From positions 1-64,000 of the forward strand of contig CAZPQN010000007.1 in the NCBI GenBank assembly GCA_964588795.1: DNA of 64,000 nucleotides, written 5' to 3'. How positions within the stretch are numbered: the stretch's first letter is position 1; each line of letters begins with the position of its first letter. Positions 26,760-35,983 of the stretch are shown piece after piece. The stretch comes from CAZPQN01 sp964588795. GTDB taxonomy: Bacteria > Fidelibacterota > UBA2242. The notes beneath the pieces are model-generated. The model ran no database searches. It saw nothing but the letters and a program-made list of their open reading frames with translations, and was not told where the DNA came from. A program made the position numbers and the translations under genes.

Positions 26760-27796
26760 GAATCCCGCCCCACCCCCGAAAAATCCTGATCATGCGCCTC
26801 AGCGCCTTAGGTGATCTGGTCGTACTGACGCCAATTTTTCGGCGACTTAGGGAGCAATTCCCTGAAGCCGAGATCGATGTCCTGGTAAAGCAGGAAATCG
26901 CGGCGGTGGTCGCCAATAATCCCTTCATCACCAATGTTCTGACTTTCACGACCTCGGCCGGATTTTGCAGTTGGCGGCGGCTCTGCCGGCAATTGGCGGA
27001 GCGCGGGTATGATCTTTTCATCGACATGCATCGCAATTTGCGAAGTTTTGTGCTGGGATGGTACTTGCGTCGGACACCGCGCTTACTTTATCATAAACCG
27101 CGCCTGCTCCGGTTTCTCCTGTTTTACTGCCGGTGGAATCGTTTTCCCCGGGGTTTCCGCCTGCTCGACTCCTATTTGGCGGTGCTTAAACCACTGGGTA
27201 TTACGACCGATTCGAATACCCTGACCGAGATTTTTCTACCCGGAGAAACCGCCGACAATGCGCGCTTGATACTTGAACGCCATGGCCTCACATCCGACTT
27301 TGTCGTCTTGCTCCCGATTGCCACGTGGCCAAACAAGCTTTATCCGCTGGAAAGATATAGCGAAATCGCCCGGCGGATCAATATAGAACTAAAAATGGCG
27401 GTGGTATGGCTGGGCGGGCACTTCGATGAGCATCTTAAGCGTCTAAATTATTTGGTGCCGGGACAGAGTGTCAGGATAATGGGTGAAACGACGCTTCCGG
27501 AAGCACTCGGAATCATTAGCCTGAGCCGGGCCGTAATCGGCAACGACACCGGATTGACTTACGCCGCTGAGGCTTTAGGGGTACCGACTGTCCTGATCAT
27601 GGGGCCGACGGCGCACGAGACTGGCGCCGGAACTTACCACCCGACCAGCGTGGAAGTCTTTACCCAGCTTTGGTGCCGACCCTGTTCCCAGAAAGGCGAT
27701 CGCCTGTGCTATCGCCGGCAAAGGTACTGTATGGAACGTATCAGCAGTCACCAGGTTTGGGAAGCTCTGCAATCGATACTAAGGAGCCGCACATGA
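26756..27796 (+). CDS. GT9 family (heptosyltransferase-like)
   Basis: A 346-residue GT-B enzyme of family 9, which builds the inner core of lipopolysaccharide. The N-terminus has RLSALGDLVVLTPIFRRLRE and the donor domain has VIGNDTGLTYAAEALGVPTV and GPTAHE, both diagnostic. Gene order (GT9 then KDO transferase) supports an LPS-core role; donor heptose or another sugar is unproven. ATGA couplings join it to the genes on both sides. Confidence 0.9.
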   Translation: MRIPPHPRKILIMRLSALGDLVVLTPIFRRLREQFPEAEIDVLVKQEIAAVVANNPFITNVLTFTTSAGFCSWRRLCRQLAERGYDLFIDMHRNLRSFVLGWYLRRTPRLLYHKPRLLRFLLFYCRWNRFPRGFRLLDSYLAVLKPLGITTDSNTLTEIFLPGETADNARLILERHGLTSDFVVLLPIATWPNKLYPLERYSEIARRINIELKMAVVWLGGHFDEHLKRLNYLVPGQSVRIMGETTLPEALGIISLSRAVIGNDTGLTYAAEALGVPTVLIMGPTAHETGAGTYHPTSVEVFTQLWCRPCSQKGDRLCYRRQRYCMERISSHQVWEALQSILRSRT

Positions 27797-29228
27797 CATT
27801 TTTCTGGTTAATTTTATATAATGCGATTTTTATTCCACTGGCTTATTTGGTACNNNNNNNNNNNNNNNNNNNNNNNNNNNNNNNNNNNNNNNNNNNNNNN
27901 NNNNNNNNNNNNNNNNNNNNNNNNNNNNNNNNNNNNNNNNNNNNNNNNNNNNNTTTTTCTGGTTAATTTTATATAATGCGATTTTTATTCCACTGGCTTA
28001 TTTGGTACTTATTATCTGGGCCCAGTTCGACACCAAACTGCGGGATGGAATAACAGGCCGAAAGACAATCTGGCTGAAGCTGGAGGAATTCCGCCGGCAT
28101 TCTGCCAATCATACCGTTTTTCTCATCCATTCGGCATCACTCGGCGAATTTGAACAAGCGAAGCCGGTGATTCGCGGTCTGAAAGCTATGCGTCCAGATA
28201 TTGAGATTGTAGCCAGTTTTACTTCACCCAGCGGATTTAAAAATGCCGAACGTATCCGGGAAGTGGCTCTTTTCACCTACCTACCCTTTGATTCATTTTT
28301 GAATTCTCGGCGTTTTATCCAGCGTCTGCGTCCGGCGAAGATTATTTTCGTGACCTACGAGCTGTGGCCGAACCTGATCCATCTTGCACAGCGTTACCGC
28401 ATCCCGACCTATCTCATTTCCGCGCGCATCCGGGAGGGCAGCACCAAGCTCAAACCGGTGATCCGCACGTTTTTCAGCGAGCTGTATCGTTCCCTCAACT
28501 ATATCTACGCAATATCCGATGAGCATAAAAAGTCGGTGCTCAAGCTGATCGGTTCGGTCAATATTACCGTTCTGACCTTAGGCGACACCCGCTACGATCA
28601 GGTTATCCAGCGTTCGCGGGAGATGATTTATAAAAAGATACCGAAGATATTCGACGATGGGTTTGTGTTTATTGCCGGCAGTCTCTGGCCGCAGGATGCC
28701 CGTCACCTTTTACCGGCCCTCTATCGCACTTTACGTGAGTATCGGCAGTTGAAAATCATCATCGCTCCCCATGAACCCGTCGAATATGTATTGGAAGAAT
28801 TTGAAGATGCTTTCCTGACCGAGGGTTTCGAGACCGTTCGTCTTTCGCAGAGGGAAGTAACTCCGGGACTGCAACGCGTTGTGCTGGTAGACCGGGTGGG
28901 GATCTTGGCGGAGCTGTATCATCAAGCCCACCTGGCTTTTGTGGGTGGAAGTTTCCGGGGTTCGATCCATAATGTCATGGAGCCCGCTGTGGCAGGTTTG
29001 CCGGTGTTATTTGGCCCAACCTATACCAATTCCCAGGAAGCCAAGTTGTTGCTCGAAGCGGGTGGCGCACGCTGTTGCGACAATGAAGTGTGCATATATG
29101 AAGTTCTGTGCAACTTTCTGACTCATCCGGAGGAATATCAACAGGCGGCGTTATCTTCCCGACAGGTCATTCTGGAGAACATGGGAGCTTCAGCCCGTAC
29201 GGTCAAGGAAATCCTGGAATCAACGTGA
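27793..29228 (+). CDS. waaA: KDO transferase WaaA, split by assembly gap
   Basis: Adds KDO to lipid A at the inner membrane. It is split here by 100 N. The start (ATG 27793, ATGA overlap with GT9) and the rest (from 28009) join in frame when the gap and a 55-bp repeated copy are left out, giving 426 residues, the normal WaaA length. Evidence includes the N-terminal membrane anchor, HSASLGEFEQAKPVI with the catalytic-type Glu, VTYELWPN, FIAGSLWPQDA, IAPHEP and FVGGSFRGSIHNVMEPAVAGLPVLFG, all typical of the GT30 family. The gene is thought to be intact in the organism. Confidence 0.9.
27854..27953. other. Run of 100 N (scaffold gap)
   Basis: Exactly 100 unknown bases, the placeholder size used by scaffolding software. 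Both sides carry the same 55 bp, so the contigs overlap and the real gap is most likely zero. Confidence 0.98.
27954..28008 (+). repeat. 55-bp exact duplicate of 27799-27853
   Basis: The 55 bases right of the gap are identical to the 55 left of it. They encode the same part of the WaaA N-terminus. This is judged an assembly artefact rather than a biological direct repeat, since dropping one copy and the N-run restores a full gene. Confidence 0.95.
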
Positions 29229-29890
29229 AGATAGAATTCCAGGGTGTCTCGTTCGGCTATTCACCGGAGCGGCTGATATTTGAGAATTTGAATCTACAAA
29301 TTCCCCTGCGGCAATGGATAGCCATCACCGGCCCCTGCGGCAGTGGCAAGACCACCCTCGCCAAGCTGATTGCCGGATTACTTAAACCTTCGGTCGGTCG
29401 CATCCAACTCCCGGTCGCAGACGATAGCCCCGTGCCGTTCCATATCGGGTATCTGTATCAGAATCCTGACGACCAGTTTGTCCATTTCAATCTTGAACGC
29501 GAGACGGCTTTCAATCTCGAAAATCAAAGTGTCCAACCTACTCGCATCCAGACAGTCGTCAAGGAAACCCTCGAGCGGGTGCGACTGTGGGCGCGTCGCA
29601 GTGATTCACCGCATCATTTGGCCGGCGGTGAAAAACAACGCTTAGCCTTAGCGGGTATGTTGGTCAGCTCTCCACAATTGCTGATATTGGACGAGCCAAC
29701 GGCTTTGCTGGATGTTTTTGCCCGGAAAGAATTATATGACTTCAGTCGGGAACTAATTACGCAAGGGCTCAGCATCATCTGGATAACCCAGAACCGCTAT
29801 GAACAGAGCTTGGCTGATCGGGTTCTGAATATCAGCAGTGATCGCGTAATTAGCTTCAGCACCTTGGAGGTTAAGCCGCATGCCGCCTGA
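29225..29890 (+). CDS. ABC ATPase, ECF-like, H-loop His replaced
   Basis: A 221-residue stand-alone ABC ATPase resembling EcfA subunits. It has Walker A GPCGSGKTT, Q-loop YLYQNPDDQF (typical of EcfA), signature LAGGEKQR and Walker B LLILDEPTALLD. The H-loop, normally a His after the sixth beta strand, reads WITQNRY with Gln189 instead. The GTG start at 29225 overlaps the waaA stop (GTGA); the frame runs further upstream only as a shadow of waaA. It overlaps the next ATPase by 11 bp, so they probably form a heterodimer with one altered ATP site. No membrane subunit is nearby. Confidence 0.85.
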   Translation: MKIEFQGVSFGYSPERLIFENLNLQIPLRQWIAITGPCGSGKTTLAKLIAGLLKPSVGRIQLPVADDSPVPFHIGYLYQNPDDQFVHFNLERETAFNLENQSVQPTRIQTVVKETLERVRLWARRSDSPHHLAGGEKQRLALAGMLVSSPQLLILDEPTALLDVFARKELYDFSRELITQGLSIIWITQNRYEQSLADRVLNISSDRVISFSTLEVKPHAA

Positions 29891-30620
29891 ACCGGTCCTG
29901 ATTGATATACACAACCTCAGATTTCGTTATCAGAGTATGGCGGAATTCGAGCTATATATCGAAAAATTCACCTGTGACGGTCAGACCCCTATTGGTGTCT
30001 ACGGACCCGGGGGTAGTGGCAAGAGTACCTTCGGGCGCCTGCTGGCCGGGATTCTCAAACCTCAGGACGGCACCATTACTGTATCGTTGAATAGACAGAC
30101 TGGAACTTCCGCCGCATTGTCGGTAACCTATTTGCCACAACTGCCGGAAGAGGTTTTTCTGGGACTGCGGATCATACCGGCAATCGAAACAATCCTGGGT
30201 TCGAATCACGACCCGGCTGGTCAGGATCATTTCCGGCAACTGCTGGATGAATTCAAGTTGGATTATCGTAAATTGCAGGAACGGTATGGGTTCGAGCTGA
30301 GCGGGGGCGAATTGCGCAAGGTTGCCTTGGCGTTTGGCTTTGCGCGCAGTGGTGCCATTCTGATTTTTGATGAACCGACCATTGCACTTAGCCCGGAAGA
30401 CGAAGCGATTTTTGACCGGGTTGTCACCCAGCTGGCCCTGCGCAAGACCCTGATCTGTATTTCCCATGATTTTGAACTCCTGCACCGCCATTGCGGGCGG
30501 ATGCTTGTTTTTAAACAAGGACGGATACTTTACGATGGTCCGGAATCAGCCCTGCGTAACGCAGACGCCATTTGTCATGCGGTAGGACTGGATTTGTACT
30601 TTGATATGCTTATGTCTTAA
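29880..30620 (+). CDS. ABC ATPase, ECF-like, second subunit
   Basis: A 246-residue ABC ATPase with Walker A GPGGSGKST, Q-loop TYLPQLPEEVF, signature LSGGELRKVALA, Walker B ILIFDEPTIAL and an intact H-loop (CISHDFELL). The D-loop is unusual (SPED in place of SALD). The PEEVFLG-like stretch after the Q-loop is common in EcfA proteins. With its upstream partner it looks like an EcfA1/EcfA2 pair, but EcfT and a substrate-binding EcfS are missing from the window. The substrate is unknown; neighbours concern LPS and phospholipid synthesis. Confidence 0.85.
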   Translation: MPPEPVLIDIHNLRFRYQSMAEFELYIEKFTCDGQTPIGVYGPGGSGKSTFGRLLAGILKPQDGTITVSLNRQTGTSAALSVTYLPQLPEEVFLGLRIIPAIETILGSNHDPAGQDHFRQLLDEFKLDYRKLQERYGFELSGGELRKVALAFGFARSGAILIFDEPTIALSPEDEAIFDRVVTQLALRKTLICISHDFELLHRHCGRMLVFKQGRILYDGPESALRNADAICHAVGLDLYFDMLMS

Positions 30621-30645
30621 TTTTGAATAACATGTCAGGACAGAT

Positions 30646-31275
30646 ATGATTAAATCAGCCGCTAACGTTAAACAGATTGTTACCGATAAATACAACTCCA
30701 TCCCGCCTCGTCGGATTGTCACGACTTCGAATATTATCTCTTTGACCCGGGCTTTTTTGACCGTACCGATCCTGTACTATTTGCGCAAGGGCGATGGCTC
30801 AGTCGCCCTGATTTTCATCCTGATTGCGATTGTTTCGGACATGCTGGACGGCTGGTTGGCCAGAATCAGCCGCGAGATCACCGAAATCGGCAAAGTTCTC
30901 GATCCATTCGCGGATGCTGTTGTGCTTTTAAGCGTCATGCTGTTTCTGATAATTGACGAGCGCATGCCGGTATTTTTCTTCATGTTCATGGTGGTGCGCT
31001 ATTTCATTATTTCTTTACTGGCGGTTTACCTGCTGAATAACTGTGGCATTTCGCCCTGTGCCAATAAGTCCGGCAAGGTTTCGATCCTTTTTACCGCTTT
31101 GACCGTGCTGGCTTTTCTTTATCCGGACTTCTTTGGAGAGTGGGTGCAACCGATCATGTGGGGCGCGGTCTTTTTCATGACTCTGAGTGGAATTCAATAT
31201 ATCCTGGACTTCGGACAAAAAATCTGGATAACTACACGCGACCGCCGGAGAAGCAAAATCCAGCAGGCGGCCTGA
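30646..31275 (+). CDS. CDP-alcohol phosphatidyltransferase
   Basis: A 209-residue membrane enzyme with the full CDP-alcohol motif DG-x2-AR-x8-G-x3-D-x3-D (DGWLARISREITEIGKVLDP then FAD), which holds two metal ions and the active Asp. About five to six spans follow. It moves a phosphatidyl group from CDP-diacylglycerol to an alcohol such as glycerol-3-phosphate, so it may be PgsA, but this family also makes other lipids and the acceptor is not clear. It sits 25 bp after the ABC pair and 10 bp before ftsY. Confidence 0.87.
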   Translation: MIKSAANVKQIVTDKYNSIPPRRIVTTSNIISLTRAFLTVPILYYLRKGDGSVALIFILIAIVSDMLDGWLARISREITEIGKVLDPFADAVVLLSVMLFLIIDERMPVFFFMFMVVRYFIISLLAVYLLNNCGISPCANKSGKVSILFTALTVLAFLYPDFFGEWVQPIMWGAVFFMTLSGIQYILDFGQKIWITTRDRRRSKIQQAA

Positions 31276-31285
31276 TGCGGATCGC

Positions 31286-32173
31286 ATGCTGAACTTTGGC
31301 CTGGGAAAAACTGCTCGACTCCTTGCCGCCCGCGTGCCCGGGCTGGGTCGGTACTTTCGGCTGGATGAATCCATGCTAACGCAGCTTGAAGAAGCTTTGC
31401 TGCTGGCGGATGTCGGAGTAGAAACTACCGCAGAGATCCTCGAACAATTACGAAAAAGTAGCCAACGGCAATCGGCTGACCTAAAAAGTATCCTCCGCCA
31501 AATTCTGTACAATCTGCTCAGTCAGCCCGTCCCGACGATTCCGGTAGTTAGACCCCGCATTATTCTGGTCGTCGGGGTCAATGGCACCGGCAAGACAACG
31601 ACCATCGGTAAACTTGCTCATCGATTTGTCAGCCAGGATCAAAGTGTACTAATCGCGGCGGCGGACACGTTTCGGGCGGCGGCTTATGAACAGTTGAAAA
31701 TATTAGCCGAACGCAGTGGCGCCGAATTTATGGGCAATCCCCAGGGAAGCGATCCATCGGCGATTGCCTTTGACGCCGTCAAGTCAGCTCTGGCGCGCCG
31801 CTCCGATATTTTGATAATAGATACCGCCGGTCGCCTGCATACCAAATCCAACTTGATGGAGGAGCTGACAAAAGTCAAACGCGTGATCGGCAAAGTAATG
31901 CCCGGAGCCCCACATGACACATGGATGGTTTTGGATGCCACGATTGGGCAGAACAGCCTCGAACAGGTACGGATTTTCCAGAACAGCCTGGCAATAAGCG
32001 GGATAATTTTAACGAAATTAGATGGCACTGCGAAGGGCGGCATCGTCTTCGCCATCAGTCGGCAATTGCGCCTACCCATCCGGTACCTTGGAATCGGCGA
32101 GAAACTCACCGATCTGGTGGATTTCGATGCTGAGAAATTTGTGTCGGCGCTGCTGGGAGAAGAGCCGCGATAA
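31286..32173 (+). CDS. ftsY: Signal recognition particle receptor FtsY
   Basis: SRP GTPase receptor that docks ribosomes making membrane proteins. The 295-residue protein consists of the NG domain only, with a short N-terminal amphipathic part instead of a long acidic A domain. Signatures are G1 GVNGTGKTTTIGKLA, AADTFRAAAYEQL, DTAGRLHTKSNLMEEL and TKLDGTAKGG, plus the closing GIGEKLTDLVDFD. These distinguish FtsY from Ffh, since there is no M domain. Confidence 0.96.
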   Translation: MLNFGLGKTARLLAARVPGLGRYFRLDESMLTQLEEALLLADVGVETTAEILEQLRKSSQRQSADLKSILRQILYNLLSQPVPTIPVVRPRIILVVGVNGTGKTTTIGKLAHRFVSQDQSVLIAAADTFRAAAYEQLKILAERSGAEFMGNPQGSDPSAIAFDAVKSALARRSDILIIDTAGRLHTKSNLMEELTKVKRVIGKVMPGAPHDTWMVLDATIGQNSLEQVRIFQNSLAISGIILTKLDGTAKGGIVFAISRQLRLPIRYLGIGEKLTDLVDFDAEKFVSALLGEEPR

Positions 32174-32199
32174 AAGTTGTCCGTCAACCTGCTGACTCG

Positions 32200-33543
32200 A
32201 TGAAACTACCGCAGAAACAAAATAAACAAAAAATTATTGACAGAAAACCGAAAGGCAATCCGCCCGGCACATTTGCGGTCATTACTTTGGGGTGTCCGAA
32301 AAATACGGTGGATTCTGAATTGCTGATTGGAGCGCTCAGCCGGGGGCATCTCCGCCAGGTCGCGGATCCCGCCCAGGCGGAAACCGTCATAGTGAATACC
32401 TGCGGCTTTATCCAGCCAGCTAAAAGTGAGTCAATAGAAACTATTCTGGAAGCCGCCCGGCTCAAACAGAGCGGTGTCAGAAAACTGCTTGCGGTTGGCT
32501 GTCTGGCGCAGCGTTATGCCAGTGAACTTAAAGCGGGAATTCCGGAACTGGACGGTGTTTTCGGAGTGGATGCACAAGCCGCAATCGTGCAGGAACTTAC
32601 CGGAACAAAGACTGAACTTGATTATGAGTTCGGGCGGCGTCTTTTGACTCCGCGCCACTTCGCCTATTTAAAAATTGCCGAAGGTTGCGATAATCAATGT
32701 TCTTTTTGTGCCATTCCGCTGATCCGGGGACGCCAGATCAGTCGTGATCCTGAGAGTCTTTTACGGGAAGCCGCGGAGTTAGCCCGGCGGGGAGTAAAGG
32801 AACTGATTTTAATAGCGCAGGATCTGACCCGCTATGGTTCGGATTTGAAACCGCGGATTGACCTCTATCAGTTCTTGGAAAGACTACTGCAAGCCCAGCT
32901 TTTTCCCTGGGTGCGACTGATATATGCCAATCCCGATTTTTGGAAAAACAAATTGAATCGCCTGTTTGAAAAGTATCCGCAGTTGTGTCCTTATCTCGAT
33001 ATTCCCGTTCAGCATTGCAGTTCCCGCATCCTGGAGCAGATGCAACGCGGCTCAGACCGAACCCGGATGATCCGCCGCTTGCAGGCCCTGCGCCACGCCG
33101 TGCCGCATATCGCCCTGCGAACCTCGATCATGGTCGGGTTTCCGGGAGAATCTGTAGCTGAATTTCAGGAGTTGCTTGATTTTATCCGGGAAGTGCGCTT
33201 TGAACGTTTGGGGGTTTTCACCTATAGCGCTGAAGAAGGCACCGCGGCGTTTGGTTTAAGGGACAATATTCCCGCGGGAGAAAAGGAGCGCCGTAAGGAA
33301 ATCCTGATGCAGGTACAATGGGAGATCGCCCACGATTTTGCACTTTCCAAGGTGGGGCAAGAGATACCAATATTGCTGGAGAGACGGTTGCCGGATGGTT
33401 ATAGCGGGCGTTCGATCTGGGATGCCCCCGAAGTTGATTGTACCGTCAGGCTCCAGACCACAAAATTGCACCGGATTGGTTCTTTTTGTCATGTCAAACT
33501 CAGCGGAGTGGAAGGCCTGGATTGGACTGCGATGGAAGTATGA
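32200..33543 (+). CDS. rimO: Ribosomal protein S12 methylthiotransferase
   Basis: Radical SAM enzyme that adds a methylthio group to an aspartate of ribosomal protein S12. The N-terminal UPF0004 domain has ITLGCPKNTVDSE, the RimO-specific form, with further Cys at VNTCGF and VGCLAQRY for the second 4Fe-4S cluster. The radical SAM Cys163-x3-Cys167-x2-Cys170 lies in EGCDNQCSFC. IPLIRGRQISR and the C-terminal TRAM-like part complete it. 447 residues is normal. A paralogue (mtaB) lies 1.1 kb downstream. Confidence 0.95.
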   Translation: MKLPQKQNKQKIIDRKPKGNPPGTFAVITLGCPKNTVDSELLIGALSRGHLRQVADPAQAETVIVNTCGFIQPAKSESIETILEAARLKQSGVRKLLAVGCLAQRYASELKAGIPELDGVFGVDAQAAIVQELTGTKTELDYEFGRRLLTPRHFAYLKIAEGCDNQCSFCAIPLIRGRQISRDPESLLREAAELARRGVKELILIAQDLTRYGSDLKPRIDLYQFLERLLQAQLFPWVRLIYANPDFWKNKLNRLFEKYPQLCPYLDIPVQHCSSRILEQMQRGSDRTRMIRRLQALRHAVPHIALRTSIMVGFPGESVAEFQELLDFIREVRFERLGVFTYSAEEGTAAFGLRDNIPAGEKERRKEILMQVQWEIAHDFALSKVGQEIPILLERRLPDGYSGRSIWDAPEVDCTVRLQTTKLHRIGSFCHVKLSGVEGLDWTAMEV

Positions 33544-33617
33544 TTATTTTGTTTCTTTAGGAGAATATAGCTAATTTCCGAGCGCACGATGAGCTTAATA
33601 AATCTCGAGGTTTTGCC

Positions 33618-34682
33618 ATGAAAGCGTTGATAACCGCGGGTGGTCACGGAACCCGCTTGCGTCCGATTACCCATACTCAGAACAAGCATTTGATTCCGAT
33701 TGCCAATAAACCGATTCTGAATTATGCCTTGGAGTACGTCCGCGACGCAGGCATCACGGAAGTTGGTATAATCACCAACCAGGCCGGTGATGAGGTACGC
33801 GAGGTTTATGGCGATGGTAGCCGGTTAGGTTTGCATCTGACTTATATTCCTCAGGAAAGTCCGGCTGGTTTAGCGCATTGCATCAAGATTGCGGCGCCCT
33901 TTTTGGGCGAAGAGCCTTTCGTTTTTTACCTGGGTGATAATATCATCGTCGGCGGTATACGGCGTTTTATTGCCGCTTTTCAGGAACGCCCAACTAACTG
34001 TCACCTGGTTTTGGCGCGGGTTCCGGATCCGGAACGGTTCGGAGTCCCGGAAATCGTCAATGGTCGTATCGTACGCATCGTTGAAAAGCCGCAAAAACCC
34101 ATGAGTGATTTCGCTGTGACTGGCATTTACATCTATGATCCGAGTATTTTCGAAGCGGTTAATAACATCCGACCCAGTGCCCGCGGTGAGTTGGAAATTT
34201 CCGATGCCCATCAATATTTGCTGGATAAAGGCAAAACGGTGACTTTTTCGGAAATTACCGGTTGGTGGAAAGATACCGGTAAACCCTGTGATTTACTGGA
34301 AGCCAATCGTTTGGTACTGGATAATATCGAAACCCGGATAGAAGGTCTGGTTGATGCCATGAGCGTAATTTCGGGACGGGTGGTTTTGGAAAATGGTGCG
34401 CAGGTCATCAATAGCAACGTGCGCGGGCCGGCCATCATCGGCCAAGGCACCCGGATCGTCAATGCCTACGTGGGGCCCTACACTGCCATTGCCAAGCACT
34501 GCGAAATCAGTAATGCGGAGCTGGAATTCAGCATCATTTCCGAGCGCTGTGTCATCCGCAATCAGAAAGTACGCCTGGAAGCAAGCCTGCTCGGCAAGGA
34601 TGTCCAAATCGTGGAATCCGGCACCAAACCGCTGGTCAATCGTCTGATTGTTGGTGACCAGAGCCGGATCGAAATCAGTTAA
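33618..34682 (+). CDS. Glucose-1-phosphate thymidylyltransferase, long form
   Basis: A 354-residue nucleotidyltransferase that joins dTTP and glucose-1-phosphate (or a near substrate) to give dTDP-glucose. The N-terminal signature KALITAGGHGTRLRPIT and the KHLIPIANKP region are of the long RmlA type found in archaea and many bacteria, with a left-handed beta-helix C-terminus (VISGRVVLENGAQV, NSNVRGPAIIGQGT, NAYVGPYTAI). rmlB, rmlC and rmlD are not here. The product likely feeds surface polysaccharides. The next gene starts two bases after its stop. Confidence 0.88.
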   Translation: MKALITAGGHGTRLRPITHTQNKHLIPIANKPILNYALEYVRDAGITEVGIITNQAGDEVREVYGDGSRLGLHLTYIPQESPAGLAHCIKIAAPFLGEEPFVFYLGDNIIVGGIRRFIAAFQERPTNCHLVLARVPDPERFGVPEIVNGRIVRIVEKPQKPMSDFAVTGIYIYDPSIFEAVNNIRPSARGELEISDAHQYLLDKGKTVTFSEITGWWKDTGKPCDLLEANRLVLDNIETRIEGLVDAMSVISGRVVLENGAQVINSNVRGPAIIGQGTRIVNAYVGPYTAIAKHCEISNAELEFSIISERCVIRNQKVRLEASLLGKDVQIVESGTKPLVNRLIVGDQSRIEIS

Positions 34683-34684
34683 GC

Positions 34685-35983
34685 TTGTACACGACCGTCA
34701 CCTTCCGGACGCTTGGCTGTCGCCTGAATCAAGCGGAAACCGAAACGCTCAAGTACTTGGCTGAAAAAGCCGGTTGGACGGTGACGGCAGCTGCTGAACA
34801 GGCGGATCTGGTGATAATCAATTCCTGTGCCGTGACGGTCCAGGCGGAAGCCAAAACGCGTGGCGTGATTGCCGGGATCCATCGCGACTTCCCCCAGGCC
34901 AGCATCATTGTAGTGGGTTGTTATGCACGGCGCGAGGCGAGAAGTTTGCTCAAAATGCCCGGGGTCTGGAGAGTGTATGATAACCAATCGAAGTATCAGC
35001 TATTCGACGACCTCCGTACCTGTGACGGCAATTCGCAACCGCCGGTGACAGAATCAACTGATGCAACCAAAGAGGTATTTTTCCCTACCACTCTCAACCT
35101 GAATCCGGAGCGCATCCGGGTGCAATTAAAAGTACAGGATGGGTGCGATTATTTTTGTGCCTATTGCATCGTCCCTCATTTGCGTGGTAATTCCCGCAGT
35201 CGCCCCTGGCAGGAATGCGTCACCGAAATCAATCGGCTGGTTTCAAGCGGGATAAAAGAGGTCGTGCTTACGGGTGTTAATTTGGGAAATTATCAGGTGG
35301 CGGATGGTGGGCTTGAATTTCTTCTCTGTAAGATCTTTGCCGAAACAGAATTGCCCCGCCTGCGCCTGAGTTCGGTTGAGCCCGATAGGGTCTCATCAGA
35401 ATTGATCGAACTGCTGCGCACCCAGCCGCGTCTCTGCCGCTACTTGCACTTGCCTCTGCAATCCGGAAGCGACCAAATTCTAACCCGGATGCGGCGCCGG
35501 TATGCAACTTCCGATTATGCCCGCCTGCTGGAAACCGTCAAGAAGCAGATAGCGGGAATATGTATCGGAGCGGATATCATGGTGGGTTTTCCGGGGGAAG
35601 AAGTCCGGGATTTTGATGAATCTTTACGTTTCATTGAAACCATCCCGGTGGACTACTTGCACGTTTTTCGTTATTCACCGCGACCCGGAACCCTGGCGGC
35701 GGAACAACGGGATGACGTACCGGCTTGCATAAAACAGGAACGGGCAGAACGTCTGCGGCAGGTGGGTCAGCTTAAGCGCCAGGCATTCATGCAAAAATTT
35801 ATCGGGACGGAATTGTCGGTGTTGTTTGAGGAGCAGCTTGAAGGGGGGCAATGGCAGGGATTATCCGATAACTATGTGAAAATTCGGGCCGTCAGTAAAG
35901 AAAACTTGTTTAATAGCCTGAGAAAAGTTAGAATAATGTCTATGGTAAAAGATGGCTTAACGGGAGAGCTGAGCGGTGCGTAA
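34685..35983 (+). CDS. mtaB: tRNA t6A37 methylthiotransferase MtaB
   Basis: Radical SAM methylthiotransferase that converts t6A37 to ms2t6A37 in tRNA. VTFRTLGCRLNQAETE is the MtaB-type N-terminus; INSCAVT and VVGCYARR supply the auxiliary cluster, and Cys154-x3-Cys158-x2-Cys161 (DGCDYFCAYC) the radical SAM cluster. The IVPHLRGNSRSRP stretch is also of MtaB type, separating it from RimO and MiaB. The start is TTG 34685; no ATG fits. Its end overlaps the kinase start by 8 bp. Confidence 0.93.
   Translation: MYTTVTFRTLGCRLNQAETETLKYLAEKAGWTVTAAAEQADLVIINSCAVTVQAEAKTRGVIAGIHRDFPQASIIVVGCYARREARSLLKMPGVWRVYDNQSKYQLFDDLRTCDGNSQPPVTESTDATKEVFFPTTLNLNPERIRVQLKVQDGCDYFCAYCIVPHLRGNSRSRPWQECVTEINRLVSSGIKEVVLTGVNLGNYQVADGGLEFLLCKIFAETELPRLRLSSVEPDRVSSELIELLRTQPRLCRYLHLPLQSGSDQILTRMRRRYATSDYARLLETVKKQIAGICIGADIMVGFPGEEVRDFDESLRFIETIPVDYLHVFRYSPRPGTLAAEQRDDVPACIKQERAERLRQVGQLKRQAFMQKFIGTELSVLFEEQLEGGQWQGLSDNYVKIRAVSKENLFNSLRKVRIMSMVKDGLTGELSGA

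Noticed and set aside
27670..27966. A frame reading through the N-run and joining GT9 antiphase sequence to the gap
   Set aside because: It exists only because the N bases cannot be read as stops; the strong GT9 and WaaA frames cover the region.
27799..28008. A biological direct repeat or attachment-site duplication
   Set aside because: The copies sit exactly at both edges of a 100-N placeholder and removing one restores waaA, so an assembly overlap explains it.
30195..30215. tRNA-like T-arm (GGGTTCGAATC)
   Set aside because: The five bases after the loop do not pair with those before it, no acceptor, D or anticodon arm fits, and it lies in the ABC ATPase reading frame.
29952..30518. 188-codon open frame on the - strand
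   Set aside because: Antisense to the Walker A, signature and Walker B coding region of the second ABC ATPase; no support of its own.
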